Assembly: GCF_013385825.1 (NCBI RefSeq)
Contig: NZ_JACAPG010000017.1
Span: forward strand, 24,146 to 88,145
DNA: 64,000 nucleotides
Direction of reading: 5' to 3'
DNA from: Pseudomonas reactans
Lineage (GTDB): Bacteria; Pseudomonadota; Gammaproteobacteria; Pseudomonadales; Pseudomonadaceae
A program made the position numbers and the translations under genes. This document shows positions 43,729 to 52,837 of this stretch, in pieces. Position 1 is the first letter of the stretch; each line of letters starts with the position of its first letter. Below the pieces are notes generated by a model. The model worked only from the letters and a program-made list of their open reading frames with translations. It was not told the origin of the DNA and made no database searches.

Positions 43729-43833
43729 TTTTCCAGGAGTGAACTTGCTCACGAAAAACCAATAGGCGACACGGGCAGCCTGACAGCACTGCGTCATCAT
43801 TCACGTTCTTCGCGAGCAAGCTCGCTCCTACAG
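43729..43833. repeat. REPIN-like pair, GAGCTTGCTCGC type
   Basis: Left half (AGGAGTGAACTTGCTCACGA, degenerate) and inverted right half (TCGCGAGCAAGCTCGCTCC). This is the second REP type of pseudomonads; the left arm has decayed. Located between the GNAT gene and the ECF sigma gene. Confidence 0.7.
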
Positions 43834-43887
43834 TGAAGCTTCGTTCGTTTGGCGGAGCGGTTTTTGATCCTTTTCTCTAGCCCGATA

Positions 43888-43906
43888 GCAAACCAATATC
43901 ATTTGC
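43888..43906. promoter_or_regulatory. Candidate Fur box upstream of fecI
   Basis: GCAAACCAATATCATTTGC is a 19-bp inverted sequence (GCAAA with TTTGC ends) that matches the Fur consensus at about 11 of 19 positions. It lies about 70-88 bp upstream of the sigma factor start, which fits iron repression of the FecI-type sigma gene. Confidence 0.5.
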
Positions 43907-43975
43907 GTGCAGCCCCATGCTTTGCTTTAATCGCGACCAATTCTTATTTACACGCTTTTGAGCTGGACGGGCAGT

Positions 43976-44488
43976 GTGTCGACCTCTTTCACCCACCTCT
44001 ACGGCACCCACCACAGCTGGCTGCTCGGCCTGCTGCGCCGACGCCTGAACGACCGCTGCGATGCCGCCGACCTGGCCCACGACACGTTTGTCAGGATTCT
44101 CAGCCGCCCACCGGCCGAAACCGACCCCGTACGCCAACGCTCCTACCTGGCCACCATCGCACGCGGGTTGTGCATCGACCATTGGCGCCGGCGCCAGCTC
44201 GAACGCGCGTGGCTGCAAACCCTGGCCGAACAACCGCAAGCGCTGCAACCGTCGCCGGAACAGCGGGCGATCATCGTCGAGACGCTGGTGGAGGTCGACG
44301 CCATGCTCGCGCGCCTGCCAAAAAACGTCAGCGAAGCCTTCCTGCTCGCCCAACTGCATGGCCTGCCTTACAAGCAAATCGCCGAGCAGCTTGGCGTGGG
44401 CGAGCGCATGGTCAAGAAGTACATGGCCCAGGCCCTGTTGCATTGCGCGATCCTGGAAGCCGAACTCGACGGAATGCTGGTGCTATGA
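43976..44488 (+). CDS. FecI-type ECF RNA polymerase sigma factor
   Basis: 170 residues read from GTG 43976 (S-T-S-F-T-H-L-Y is the family start); a TTG six codons upstream is the alternative. Region 2 (YGTHHSWLLGLLRRRL, DLAHDTFVRIL) and region 4 (LARLPKNVSEAFLLAQLHG, YKQIAEQLGVGERMVKKYMA) are intact. It directs RNA polymerase to the TonB receptor promoter. ATGA overlap with the fecR gene. Confidence 0.9.
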   Translation: MSTSFTHLYGTHHSWLLGLLRRRLNDRCDAADLAHDTFVRILSRPPAETDPVRQRSYLATIARGLCIDHWRRRQLERAWLQTLAEQPQALQPSPEQRAIIVETLVEVDAMLARLPKNVSEAFLLAQLHGLPYKQIAEQLGVGERMVKKYMAQALLHCAILEAELDGMLVL

Positions 44489-45435
44489 CCTCCCCCGGCA
44501 AGCTCAGTCACGCCAGCCTGGAGCAGGCGGCACACTGGTATGTGCGCCTGCAGGATCAGGGCAGCGCGCTGGAGCAACTGCGCTGGCAAGCTTGGGTCGC
44601 GCAGAACCCCGAACACCTGGCGGCCTGGCAGTATGTGCAGCGGGTCAGTCAGCGTTTTGCCCCGCTGCAGGAACAAGCCCAGAGTGCCAGCCGGGCCTTG
44701 CGGAGTTCGCGGCGTCAGACGCTCAAGACCCTGTTGGTGCTGTGCGGCGGCTCGGCGCTGGCCTGGGGAAGCTGGCGCAACACCGCCCTGCCGCGGCTGG
44801 TGGGTGGCTGGAGCGCGGACTATGCAACCACCAGCGGCGAAACACGCGATGCGCTGCTCGCCGATGGTAGCCATGTGTGGCTGAACGCATTGAGCGCGCT
44901 GGATGTGCGATTTGATACGAGGCAACGGTTGCTGCATCTGCGCTTTGGCGAGGTATTGATCGACACGGCCAAGGACGCCAGTCGGCCGTTCCTGGTCGAC
45001 ACTGAATACGGGCATATGCAGGCGCTGGGTACCCGTTTCAGTGTGCTGCAAGGCGACGATCACACCCAGCTCAATGTCTTCGAAGGCGGCGTGCAGGTCA
45101 CCACCCAAGACCGGCAGGTGCGCATCATCGAAGCGGGCCAGCAAGCATCCTTCACCCGCGACGGCTTCAAGCCCATCACAACGGCCTCCCCGGCGCGGGA
45201 AGCCTGGAGCCGTGGTGTGCTGTTGGCGGACAACATGCCGCTTGGGCAGTTGATCGCCGAACTCAACCGTTATCGCCCAGGCCATCTGGGGTGCGACCCC
45301 GCGGTGGCGCAGTTGCCGGTGATGGGTTCGTTCCCGCTCAAAGACAGCGATCATGCCCTGCACCTGTTGCAGGCGGCGCTCCCGATTCGGGTCGACCGGC
45401 CGTTACCGTGGTGGGTATCGGTCGGCCCGCAGTAA
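44485..45435 (+). CDS. FecR-type anti-sigma/sigma regulator
   Basis: 316 residues. The N-terminal cytoplasmic part (LEQAAHWYVRLQDQGSALEQ, FxxWxxxxxEHLAAW type) binds the sigma factor. A membrane segment lies near residue 80-96 (TLLVLCGGSALAWGSW), then a periplasmic FecR domain (GETRDALLADGSHVWLNALS, RLLHLRFGEVLIDTAKD, RFSVLQGDDHTQLNVFEGGV). The signal from the TonB receptor's STN domain passes here. The start overlaps the sigma gene (ATGA). Confidence 0.93.
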   Translation: MTSPGKLSHASLEQAAHWYVRLQDQGSALEQLRWQAWVAQNPEHLAAWQYVQRVSQRFAPLQEQAQSASRALRSSRRQTLKTLLVLCGGSALAWGSWRNTALPRLVGGWSADYATTSGETRDALLADGSHVWLNALSALDVRFDTRQRLLHLRFGEVLIDTAKDASRPFLVDTEYGHMQALGTRFSVLQGDDHTQLNVFEGGVQVTTQDRQVRIIEAGQQASFTRDGFKPITTASPAREAWSRGVLLADNMPLGQLIAELNRYRPGHLGCDPAVAQLPVMGSFPLKDSDHALHLLQAALPIRVDRPLPWWVSVGPQ

Positions 45436-45533
45436 AAAATCTTCAACCGCCAGTTCCCTTTTTCAACACTCGTTCGGTTAACCCTGCAGACGCTTTGAAT
45501 TCGCCGATCGATTTGATCCAAAGGGAAACATCC

Positions 45534-47996
45534 ATGTCGCAACCTGCTCGCTTCGCGCTGCGCCCATTGGCGCTGGCCACTTCGCTGTTCTGCCTCGGCG
45601 CGCCGATGGTACACGCCGCCGACTCGCCTTCGACCCAGGAAGCCGCCCGCCCATACCGCATCGCCGCCGGCTCCCTGGTCAGTGTGTTGAACAGCTTCGC
45701 CGAGCAGTCAGGCATTTTCATCGCCGGCCACAACAGCCTCGCCGCGGGCAAGACCAGCCCCGGCCTGAACGGCACCTACACCCCGGCGGCCGGCTTGCAG
45801 CGCCTGTTGCAGGGCAGCGGTTTGCAGGCCCTACCTCAGGGCAACAACGGCTACGTGCTGGAGTTGATCCCCGCCAACACCGGCGCGCTGGAGCTGGGCG
45901 CTACCACGATTTCCGGCCAAGACCTGGGCGCCACCACCGAAGAAACCCATTCCTACACCACCGGTTCCATGGCCTCGGCCACTGGCCTGCCGCTGTCGAT
46001 GCGTGAAACCCCGCAGTCGGTAACGGTGATCACCCGTCAGCAGATGGACGACCAGGCCAGCAACAGCATCGCCGATACCCTGCGCCGCGCCCCCGGCGTC
46101 AGCGTGCAAAACTACGACAGCGAGCGCTGGGAGTTCTCTAGCCGTGGCCTGCCGATCACCAATTTCCAGTACGACGGCGTCAACTCCACCTACGACGGCG
46201 TGTATGACTATGGCACCACCAGCACCGACATGGCGGTGTACGACCACCTGGAAATCATCAAGGGCTCTGCCGGCCTGCTGAGCGGCTCCGGCGATCCTTC
46301 GGCCACGGTCAACCTGATTCGCAAAAAGCCCACGGCAGCGTTCAAAGCCTCGGTGACCCAGACCTTCGGTTCCTGGGACAATTACCGCACCGAAGGCGAC
46401 ATTTCCGGCCCGCTGACCGAGTCCGGTAACGTGCGCGGGCGTTTCGTCGGTGTGTACCAGGATCGCCAGTCGTACCTGGACCACTACCAGCACACCAAGG
46501 ACATCGCCTACGGCATCCTCGAGGCCGACCTCACGCCCGACACACTGCTGACCTTCGGTATCGATCAGCAGGACACCCGCTCCCGCGGCGCCAGTTGGAC
46601 CGGTTTCCCGATGTACTTCAGCGACGGCTCGCGCACGAACTTCTCGCGCTCATTCAACCCGGCCGCCGACTGGAGCCGTCGTGACTTCAACAACCAGACT
46701 ATCTTCGCTTCGGTGCAACAGAAGCTGGCGAATGACTGGTCGCTCAAAGTCAGCCTCGACCGCAAGCGCAGCCAGCACGACACCCTGCTCGCCTCCGCCA
46801 GCGGCGGCAACCCAGACCCGGTCAGCGGCGAGAACATGTACATGTTCATGGGCAAGTACAAGGGCGACCAGGTGCAGAACACCCTGGACGTGAACCTTAG
46901 CGGGCCGTTCAACCTGTTCGGCCGAGAACACGAGTTGATCATGGGCTTCATGGCCACTCGCTCCAAACAGGATGTGCCGGTGTACGGTTCGGTGTACCCG
47001 CCCGTGGGCGGCAGCATCTTCGACTGGCACGGCGAATACGCCAAACCCGACATACCGCGCAGCGGCCAGAACGACATCGTGCAGCGCCAGACCGGCGCCT
47101 ACCTGGCCACACGCCTGAAACCCACGGATGACCTGTCGGTGATCCTCGGCACCCGCGTCAGCAACTTCAGCGGCACCGACAACACCGATTTCTACGACCC
47201 GAGCAAAGCCGACAACCGCACCACTTATCACCAGAGCGGCGTGGTCACGCCCTATGCCGGAGTCGTCTACGACCTCAACGACACCTGGTCGGTGTACACC
47301 AGTTACACCCAGATCTACCGTCCGCAAAACAGCAAGGACGCCGACCGCAAGCTGCTTGACCCCATCGAAGGCGACACCTACGAGGCGGGGATCAAGGCCG
47401 CGTTCTACGAGGGCCGCCTGAACGCCAGCTTTGCGGCGTTCCGCATCGAGCAGGACAATGTGGCCGAGTACGTCTCAGGCTTCGAGACCGACTCGGTGTA
47501 TCGCCCGATTGCCGGTGCGACTACCAAAGGTTTCGAGGCGGAACTGTCGGGTGAGGTGCTGGACGGTTGGAACCTCTCCGCGGGCTACACCTACCAGCAC
47601 ACCCGCGACGCCAACAATGGCTACGTGTACAGCTCGGTGCTACAGACCACCACGCCACAGCAAGTGGTGCGCCTGTTCAGCACCTACCGGCTGCCCGGCG
47701 CGCTGGAGAACGTCACCGTGGGCGGCGGTGTGAACTGGCAAAGCGAGTTCTTTGGCAATGTATTCCAGCCCGATCCAAACGATACGGTCAACTTCGGCCA
47801 CAACTCGCGCATCACCCAAGACAGCTACTACCTGGTTGACTTGATGGCGCGCTACCGCTTCAACGAGCACTTGAGCACCACGCTGAATGTGAAGAACCTG
47901 TTCGATAAAAAGTACTACACCGGCCTGGGCAACTTCGGCACCGGTTTCTACGGCGAACCCCGCAGCCTGCAACTGGCGACCAAGTGGGACTTCTGA
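45534..47996 (+). CDS. TonB-dependent siderophore receptor with STN signalling domain
   Basis: 820 residues. Signal peptide ending APMVHAA; STN domain about residues 40-110 (YRIAAGSLVSVLNSFAEQSG, LQRLLQGSGLQALPQGNNGY); TonB-box-like LGATTISGQDL; plug (SMRETPQSVTVITRQQMDDQ, NFQYDGVNSTYDGVYDYG, YDHLEIIKGSAGLLSGSG) and barrel ending FGEPRSLQLATKWDF-like. FpvA/FecA-type transducer receptor. AAGGG before ATG 45534. Probably transcribed from the FecI-type sigma factor. Confidence 0.93.
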   Translation: MSQPARFALRPLALATSLFCLGAPMVHAADSPSTQEAARPYRIAAGSLVSVLNSFAEQSGIFIAGHNSLAAGKTSPGLNGTYTPAAGLQRLLQGSGLQALPQGNNGYVLELIPANTGALELGATTISGQDLGATTEETHSYTTGSMASATGLPLSMRETPQSVTVITRQQMDDQASNSIADTLRRAPGVSVQNYDSERWEFSSRGLPITNFQYDGVNSTYDGVYDYGTTSTDMAVYDHLEIIKGSAGLLSGSGDPSATVNLIRKKPTAAFKASVTQTFGSWDNYRTEGDISGPLTESGNVRGRFVGVYQDRQSYLDHYQHTKDIAYGILEADLTPDTLLTFGIDQQDTRSRGASWTGFPMYFSDGSRTNFSRSFNPAADWSRRDFNNQTIFASVQQKLANDWSLKVSLDRKRSQHDTLLASASGGNPDPVSGENMYMFMGKYKGDQVQNTLDVNLSGPFNLFGREHELIMGFMATRSKQDVPVYGSVYPPVGGSIFDWHGEYAKPDIPRSGQNDIVQRQTGAYLATRLKPTDDLSVILGTRVSNFSGTDNTDFYDPSKADNRTTYHQSGVVTPYAGVVYDLNDTWSVYTSYTQIYRPQNSKDADRKLLDPIEGDTYEAGIKAAFYEGRLNASFAAFRIEQDNVAEYVSGFETDSVYRPIAGATTKGFEAELSGEVLDGWNLSAGYTYQHTRDANNGYVYSSVLQTTTPQQVVRLFSTYRLPGALENVTVGGGVNWQSEFFGNVFQPDPNDTVNFGHNSRITQDSYYLVDLMARYRFNEHLSTTLNVKNLFDKKYYTGLGNFGTGFYGEPRSLQLATKWDF

Positions 47997-48059
47997 GATG
48001 ACGACGGTGGAGGTCTGTGCAATGATCCCTTCACTCGCTCAAGGGAGGGACCCGCCGCC

Positions 48060-48953
48060 ATGTCGCCGAACAGCCTCGCTCACCCCTCACGCTCGCCGCG
48101 CTTCTGGCGCGACGAGCGCCTGCCCTTCGTCGAAGCGCGCACCATCGCCGATGGGCGCAAGGTGACCTATAGCCGTCACGCGCATGAGCATTTCTCCATC
48201 GGCGTGGTCACCACCGGACGCAGCTATTACCACTACGGCGCCGACACGTTTGAGATCAGCGCCGGCACGGTGGTGTTGATGAACCCTGGCGACGTACACG
48301 CCTGCAACCCCATCGCCAATGAGCCGTGGTCCTACCAGATGCTGTACGTCGACACACCTTGGCTGACGGACTTGCAGCACCAGTTGGGGTTCGGCACGGA
48401 CCAGGGTTACCGCCCATTCAGCACGCCCTACACCCGGGACACGGTGCTCTACGACGGCCTGTTGGAGTTGTACGAAATACTGGCGGATGAACAGGCCGAA
48501 CACCTGCAAAAACAGAGCGCGCTGGTGAGTTACTTCACTGAAGTTCAACAGCGCCTCAACCCCTCCGACACGCCGTTGCGTGAGGTCAACCACAAGCTGG
48601 AACGCGCCGCCGACTACATCCGCGAACACTGCACCGACGCCCTCAAACTGGAAGATATCTGTGTAGCAGCCGAGCTTTCACCGTCCTACCTGATCCGTGC
48701 GTTCAAGCAGTATTACGGCCTGACGCCCCATGTATTCCTGGTCAACCAGCGTATCCAGTTTGCCCGCGCGCAATTGCGCCAGGGTGAACTGATCGCCGAC
48801 GTCGCGCTGGCCGCAGGCTTTGCCGACCAGGCGCACTTCCAGCGCACCTTCAAGCAGCATTTCGCTGCCACGCCGGGGCAGTACCGCGACCGACTCAAGC
48901 CATCAATAAATAACCCACACTGGCCACCAGCAACGCGGCCATTGAGCGGTTGA
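48060..48953 (+). CDS. AraC-family transcriptional regulator
   Basis: 297 residues. N-terminal cupin sensor (VEARTIADGRKVTYSRHAHE, FEISAGTVVLMNPGDVHACN); C-terminal HTH at about 180-275 (LKLEDICVAAELSPSYLIRA, LVNQRIQFARAQLRQGELIA, GFADQAHFQRTFKQH). The last 59 bp overlap the convergent LysE gene, and the two are a common pair in Pseudomonas, suggesting control of amino-acid export. Confidence 0.9.
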   Translation: MSPNSLAHPSRSPRFWRDERLPFVEARTIADGRKVTYSRHAHEHFSIGVVTTGRSYYHYGADTFEISAGTVVLMNPGDVHACNPIANEPWSYQMLYVDTPWLTDLQHQLGFGTDQGYRPFSTPYTRDTVLYDGLLELYEILADEQAEHLQKQSALVSYFTEVQQRLNPSDTPLREVNHKLERAADYIREHCTDALKLEDICVAAELSPSYLIRAFKQYYGLTPHVFLVNQRIQFARAQLRQGELIADVALAAGFADQAHFQRTFKQHFAATPGQYRDRLKPSINNPHWPPATRPLSG

Positions 48954-49482
48954 ACACGCGAACGCCCTGAGGGTTGCCGAGGTAGCGGCGCAGGAAGGTG
49001 CCAGCGTAGGCCCAGCACGCCACCGACAGGTAGCAGATCACCAGATAGAGCGCCGCAAACAGCCAGACCTGTGCGGCATCGCCATCTGCCACAAACAAGC
49101 CCATCCCCGCCACGCAGGCCAGCCACGCCTTGGGGTTGAGCCATTGCATGATCGCCCCATAGACCATCGACGGCGCCGTTGCGGCGCCCTCGGCATCCAG
49201 CCGGCCATCGTCCGCGGCCAGTTTCCAGGCCATGTACAGCAGAAAGGCCACCCCGCCCCACTGAATCAACTGGGTCAAAATCGGCCAGCGTACCAGCACC
49301 TCATGCAAGCCCAGGCCAATCAACACCAGCAGCAGCGTGAAGCCGACGGCAGCACCGAACACATGCTTCTGGCTGGCGACAAAACCGAAGCGAGCCCCCG
49401 AACTCAGCGCCACCACATTCACCGGTCCCGGCGTGATGGAGGTGGCCAAAGCGAAGGCGGCCATGGAAATGATCAAGCTCAT
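48895..49482 (-). CDS. LysE family translocator (amino-acid/threonine exporter type)
   Basis: 195 residues, six membrane segments. Signature ALATSITPGPVNVVALSSGA is the LysE/RhtB start; WGGVAFLLYMAWKLAADD is the mid motif. Exports amino acids or small related solutes from the cytoplasm. AAGGGAATTGCA precedes ATG 49482. Convergent with the AraC gene, overlapping 59 bp. Confidence 0.92.
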   Translation of the reverse strand: MSLIISMAAFALATSITPGPVNVVALSSGARFGFVASQKHVFGAAVGFTLLLVLIGLGLHEVLVRWPILTQLIQWGGVAFLLYMAWKLAADDGRLDAEGAATAPSMVYGAIMQWLNPKAWLACVAGMGLFVADGDAAQVWLFAALYLVICYLSVACWAYAGTFLRRYLGNPQGVRVFNRSMAALLVASVGYLLMA

Positions 49483-49558
49483 TGCAATTCCCTTTTATTC
49501 GAAACCGTGATGGTGAGGCCACGGTAAACGGTGCGTTGCTCGGGGTATTGAACAAAAT

Positions 49559-49680
49559 GACCCTCGTCGGATCAGCGACTCACCGGAAAAAGCCCACCGA
49601 CTATTGGGCTGGCAACCACGCCCGGAAGCGAGACCCTGATCGATTGTGCCAAAGGCCTGATCACCCGCAAGGTCGTTTAG
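49559..49680 (+). pseudogene. C-terminal remnant of an NAD-dependent epimerase/dihydroflavonol reductase-like SDR
   Basis: One frame reads DPRRISDSPEKAHRLLGWQP before a stop; the next frame reads ETLIDCAKGLITRKVV then stop. Together these resemble the conserved end of extended SDRs (KARRLLGWxPR, then a helix with SLI..G.V). A frameshift in the intervening GAAGCGAGACCC joins the two. No start codon. The 49483-49813 gap thus holds a decayed gene. Confidence 0.55.
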
Positions 49681-49813
49681 ACGCTTTTATTCCATTGATA
49701 TAACTGCATTTTTTTCTTTCAAACCGCTGGTTTTGATAGGCAAAAATGCGTATTTCCCGTACAGGAGCCGGTGCTAGAGTTCAGCCCCTACTCATCGCAA
49801 AGAAGGAACCGCT

Positions 49814-50656
49814 ATGTCACGTCGCCTGTTGGCAGCTGCCTGCCTGATGCTGTCTTTTTCCGCTGCGCAAGCCGCTGAACGCTGGGAAACCCTGCCGCCG
49901 ACTCCTGCCGCCGTGGCGGGCGCGAAAACCGGTTACGCTGCCGTCAACGGCATCAAGGTGTACTACACGCGCAGCGGCCATGGTTCTCCCGTGGTGCTGC
50001 TGCATGGCGGTTTGTCCAACTCCGATTACTGGGGCAACCAGGTCAAGGCGCTGGCGGCCAAGCACACGGTGATCAGTATCGACAGCCGTGGCCACGGGCG
50101 CAGTTCGCGGGATGACAAACCCTACGGTTATGACCTGATGGCCGACGATGTGGTGGCCGTGCTCGACCACCTGAAGATCCCCCGCGCCGATATCGTCGGT
50201 TGGAGCGACGGCGCCATCATCGGCATCGACCTGGCCCTGCGTCACCCGGACCGTATCGGTAAAGTATTCGCCTTCGCCGCCAACACCCAGACTTCGGGTG
50301 TGAAGGACGCCGTGGAAAAAAATCCGACCTTCGCCGCCTTTATCGAACGCGCGGGCAAGGAGTACGCCAAACTGTCGCCGACGCCTAAAGAGTACGACGC
50401 GTTTGTCGAGCAGATCAGCCATATGTGGGCCAGCCAGCCGAACTGGACCGACGCGCAACTGCAAAGCATCAAGACGCCAATCCTGATTGCCGACGGCGAC
50501 CATGACGAAGCGATCAAGCGCGAACACACCGAGTACATGGCAGCGACCATTCCCGGTGCTGGCCTGTTGATCCTGCCGAACACCAGCCACTTTGCGTTCC
50601 TGCAGGACCCGGCGTTGTTCAATGCGGCAGTACTGGGCTTCCTCGACAGCAAATAG
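49814..50656 (+). CDS. Secreted alpha/beta hydrolase
   Basis: 280 residues with a signal peptide (RLLAAACLMLSFSAAQA). The nucleophile is Ser131 in VGWSDGAI; the oxyanion region is VLLHGGLSNSDYW and the final His is in LPNTSHFAFLQD. An esterase or lactonase-type enzyme is likely. AAGAAGGAA precedes ATG 49814. A GC-rich hairpin follows. Substrate unknown. Confidence 0.92.
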   Translation: MSRRLLAAACLMLSFSAAQAAERWETLPPTPAAVAGAKTGYAAVNGIKVYYTRSGHGSPVVLLHGGLSNSDYWGNQVKALAAKHTVISIDSRGHGRSSRDDKPYGYDLMADDVVAVLDHLKIPRADIVGWSDGAIIGIDLALRHPDRIGKVFAFAANTQTSGVKDAVEKNPTFAAFIERAGKEYAKLSPTPKEYDAFVEQISHMWASQPNWTDAQLQSIKTPILIADGDHDEAIKREHTEYMAATIPGAGLLILPNTSHFAFLQDPALFNAAVLGFLDSK

Positions 50657-50668
50657 ACGCTGTACCCC

Positions 50669-50693
50669 GTGGGCGCGCCTCACGCGCGCCCAC
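50669..50693 (+). terminator. GC-rich hairpin after the hydrolase gene
   Basis: GTGGGCGCGC and GCGCGCCCAC are perfect 10-bp arms with a 5-base loop, 12 bp after the stop. No T run on either strand, so it may be a weak terminator or mRNA end. Confidence 0.55.
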
Positions 50694-50725
50694 AGTTCCA
50701 GCGCTTGGTGGACGCCTGAGCCATT

Positions 50726-51160
50726 TCAAGCCACGGGCATTTGGGTGACGATATCGCCGATGCCCAACACGCGTCCGTCCTCAGCGACGATCTCGACCTT
50801 GCGCAGCGGCTTGAGCGAGCGCGCATCCAGCACTTGAGCCCCGACATCTTCAGGCTCGGTGTAGGTTTGACCCCACTGCGCCAGCGTCACCAGCACCGGC
50901 ATCAGCGCACGGCCCTTGTCGGTGAGTTGGTATTCACTGCGCGCGCCGACTTCACTGGTTTGCAACAGGCCTTGCTCGACCATGTCCTTCAACCGCGTGG
51001 CGAGAATGTTTTTCGCCACGCCCAGGTGCTTCTGGAAGTCGCCAAAGCGCGTCATTCCGGCGAACGCATCGCGGATGATCAACAGCGTCCACCAGTCACC
51101 CACCACGTCCAGCGCGCGAGCCACCGGGCAGCCATCACCTTCCAGGCATTTGCGTTTCAT
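50726..51160 (-). CDS. HxlR-family transcriptional regulator
   Basis: 144 residues. Winged helix with the HxlR hallmark CPVARALDVVGDWWTLLIIR and FGDFQKHLGVAKNILATRL, two Cys in the N-terminus (KCLEGDGCP) that might be redox-sensing. Divergent from an SDR gene with two near-identical 17-bp sites between, so it probably represses that gene and itself. Confidence 0.93.
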   Translation of the reverse strand: MKRKCLEGDGCPVARALDVVGDWWTLLIIRDAFAGMTRFGDFQKHLGVAKNILATRLKDMVEQGLLQTSEVGARSEYQLTDKGRALMPVLVTLAQWGQTYTEPEDVGAQVLDARSLKPLRKVEIVAEDGRVLGIGDIVTQMPVA

Positions 51161-51189
51161 CGTCAGCCCTCCAGGCGTTCGTAAAATAA

Positions 51190-51243
51190 GGTTGCATTAT
51201 AGGACCGAAAGGCACAGGATAAAAACGGTTTCATTATTAAACC
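51190..51243. promoter_or_regulatory. Two 17-bp repeated operators, candidate HxlR sites
   Basis: GGTTGCATTATAGGACC at 51190-51206 and GGTTTCATTATTAAACC at 51227-51243, in the same orientation 37 bp apart. They share GGTT-N-CATTAT-N3-ACC and both end in inverted GGTT/ACC. Located between divergent hxlR-like and SDR genes. Confidence 0.6.
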
Positions 51244-51264
51244 TATTATTGCCTGGAGCTGATC

Positions 51265-51963
51265 ATGGATATTCGCGGAAAAGTGGTATTAGTGACCGGT
51301 GCCAATCGTGGCCTCGGCAAAGCTTTCGTCACCGCCTTGCTGGAAGGTGGTGCGGCCAAGGTCTACGCCGGCGCGCGGGACCCAAGCAGTGTGAACATCC
51401 CCGGCAGCACACCGGTTACCCTGGATATCACTGACCAGGCCAGCGTGCAGCGCGCTGCCGCAGAGTGCGCCGACGTGGACGTGGTGATCAACAATGCGGG
51501 GTTCCTCAAGTACGGCTCGTTGCTGGCTGAAGACAGCATCGAGAACCTGCAGCAGCACTTCGAAGTGAACACCTTCGGCACCCTGCGCGTCAGCCGGGCC
51601 TTTGCGCCGATCCTGGCCAAACAGGGCGGCGGTGCGCTGATCAATGTGCTGTCGGTATTAAGCTGGCTAAGCCCTCCGGGTGCCGGTGGCTACAGCACGT
51701 CCAAATCCGCCCAATGGGGCCTCACCAATGGTTTGCGTGGCGAATTGCGTGAGCAGAACACCCTGGTGATCGGCGTGCACCCCGCCTATATCGACACCGA
51801 CATGGTGGCCGATGTACAGGCACCGAAGAGCACGCCCCAGGAGGTGGTCGCCCTGACCCTGCAGGCCCTTGGCGAAGACCGTGAGGAAGTGTTGATCACC
51901 GAGATGACCCATGCGGTAAAAGCCTCGTTGTCCACGGACAGCCCGGTGTACCTCAACCGTTGA
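51265..51963 (+). CDS. Short-chain dehydrogenase/reductase (SDR)
   Basis: 232 residues. TGANRGLG cofactor motif at 11-18, NNAG at 76-79, catalytic Ser130/133, Tyr143 and Lys147 (YSTSK). GARDP after beta-2 suggests NADP(H). Divergent from the HxlR regulator, its probable repressor. Ends 11 bp inside the end of the convergent TrxR-like gene. Confidence 0.93.
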   Translation: MDIRGKVVLVTGANRGLGKAFVTALLEGGAAKVYAGARDPSSVNIPGSTPVTLDITDQASVQRAAAECADVDVVINNAGFLKYGSLLAEDSIENLQQHFEVNTFGTLRVSRAFAPILAKQGGGALINVLSVLSWLSPPGAGGYSTSKSAQWGLTNGLRGELREQNTLVIGVHPAYIDTDMVADVQAPKSTPQEVVALTLQALGEDREEVLITEMTHAVKASLSTDSPVYLNR

Positions 51964-52837
51964 TCAACGAAAAATGCGCGCCGACTCCGGCGCGCACGCC
52001 TTCCGCCACGGCCAGCGCTACGGATCCGGCTGCGAGGGATGCATCGCCACAGGCAAACACGCCAGGCATGGATGTCTGGCGCATGTCATTGGTGTGCAGG
52101 TAAGCACCGGTGGGGCCGTCGACCAACTCACAGCCCAGTTGCGCCGCCAAAGGGCTGATTTGGGTGCGAGACATCGTAAAGATGCCGTCGAGGCTGAACA
52201 CTCGGCCATCGTCCAGCTCCAGGTCGGCTCGCTCGCCGAAGATGCGCCGTACCGCGCCGCTTTCCACGCTGACCCCACGCCGATCCAACTGCGCCTGTTG
52301 TTCGGTATCCGGGGTGAACACGCCCTGGGTGAACAACGTGGTGGTGCCCCAGTCCGGCAGCATCAGTGCGTGGTGCATGGCCAGGGGTGAAGTTGCCAAC
52401 ACACCGATGCGGCCTTTGTCCAGCTCGTAGCCGTGGCAGTAAGGGCAATGGAAAACATGCTTGCCCCACCGCTGTTCGAGGCCTTCGATGGCGGGCAACG
52501 TGTCCACTACTCCAGTGCCCAGGATCAAGCGTTTGGCGTGAAAGGTACCCTTGCATTCGCTGCGAACGGCAAACCCTTGTGATTCTGCACTCGCCTCAAT
52601 CACGCTGTCTTGCACCCAAGTGACCGTCGGGTACCGCATCAATTGGCTGCGGCCTTGAGCAACGATGGCCTCCGGCGCCTGGCCATCCTGGCCGAGGAAA
52701 CCGTGAGACGTTGCCGCAAAACGATTGCGCCGTTGCCCCGCATCAACCACCAGCACCTGGCGTCGCGCCCTTGCCAGTTGCAAGCCCGCTGACAGACCGG
52801 CATAGCTGCCGCCCACGATAATGACGTCGTACATCAT
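51953..52837 (-). CDS. NAD(P)/FAD-dependent oxidoreductase, thioredoxin reductase-like
   Basis: 294 residues from ATG 52837 (AGGGA upstream; another ATG eight codons earlier lacks the family start). FAD motif GGSYAG at 9-14; redox pair Cys131 and Cys134 in HCPYCHGYE; C-terminal GVFACGDAS. It matches thioredoxin reductase-like flavoproteins of unknown partner. Divergent from an Rrf2 regulator by 143 bp. Ends 11 bp inside the SDR gene. Confidence 0.92.
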   Translation of the reverse strand: MMYDVIIVGGSYAGLSAGLQLARARRQVLVVDAGQRRNRFAATSHGFLGQDGQAPEAIVAQGRSQLMRYPTVTWVQDSVIEASAESQGFAVRSECKGTFHAKRLILGTGVVDTLPAIEGLEQRWGKHVFHCPYCHGYELDKGRIGVLATSPLAMHHALMLPDWGTTTLFTQGVFTPDTEQQAQLDRRGVSVESGAVRRIFGERADLELDDGRVFSLDGIFTMSRTQISPLAAQLGCELVDGPTGAYLHTNDMRQTSMPGVFACGDASLAAGSVALAVAEGVRAGVGAHFSLING

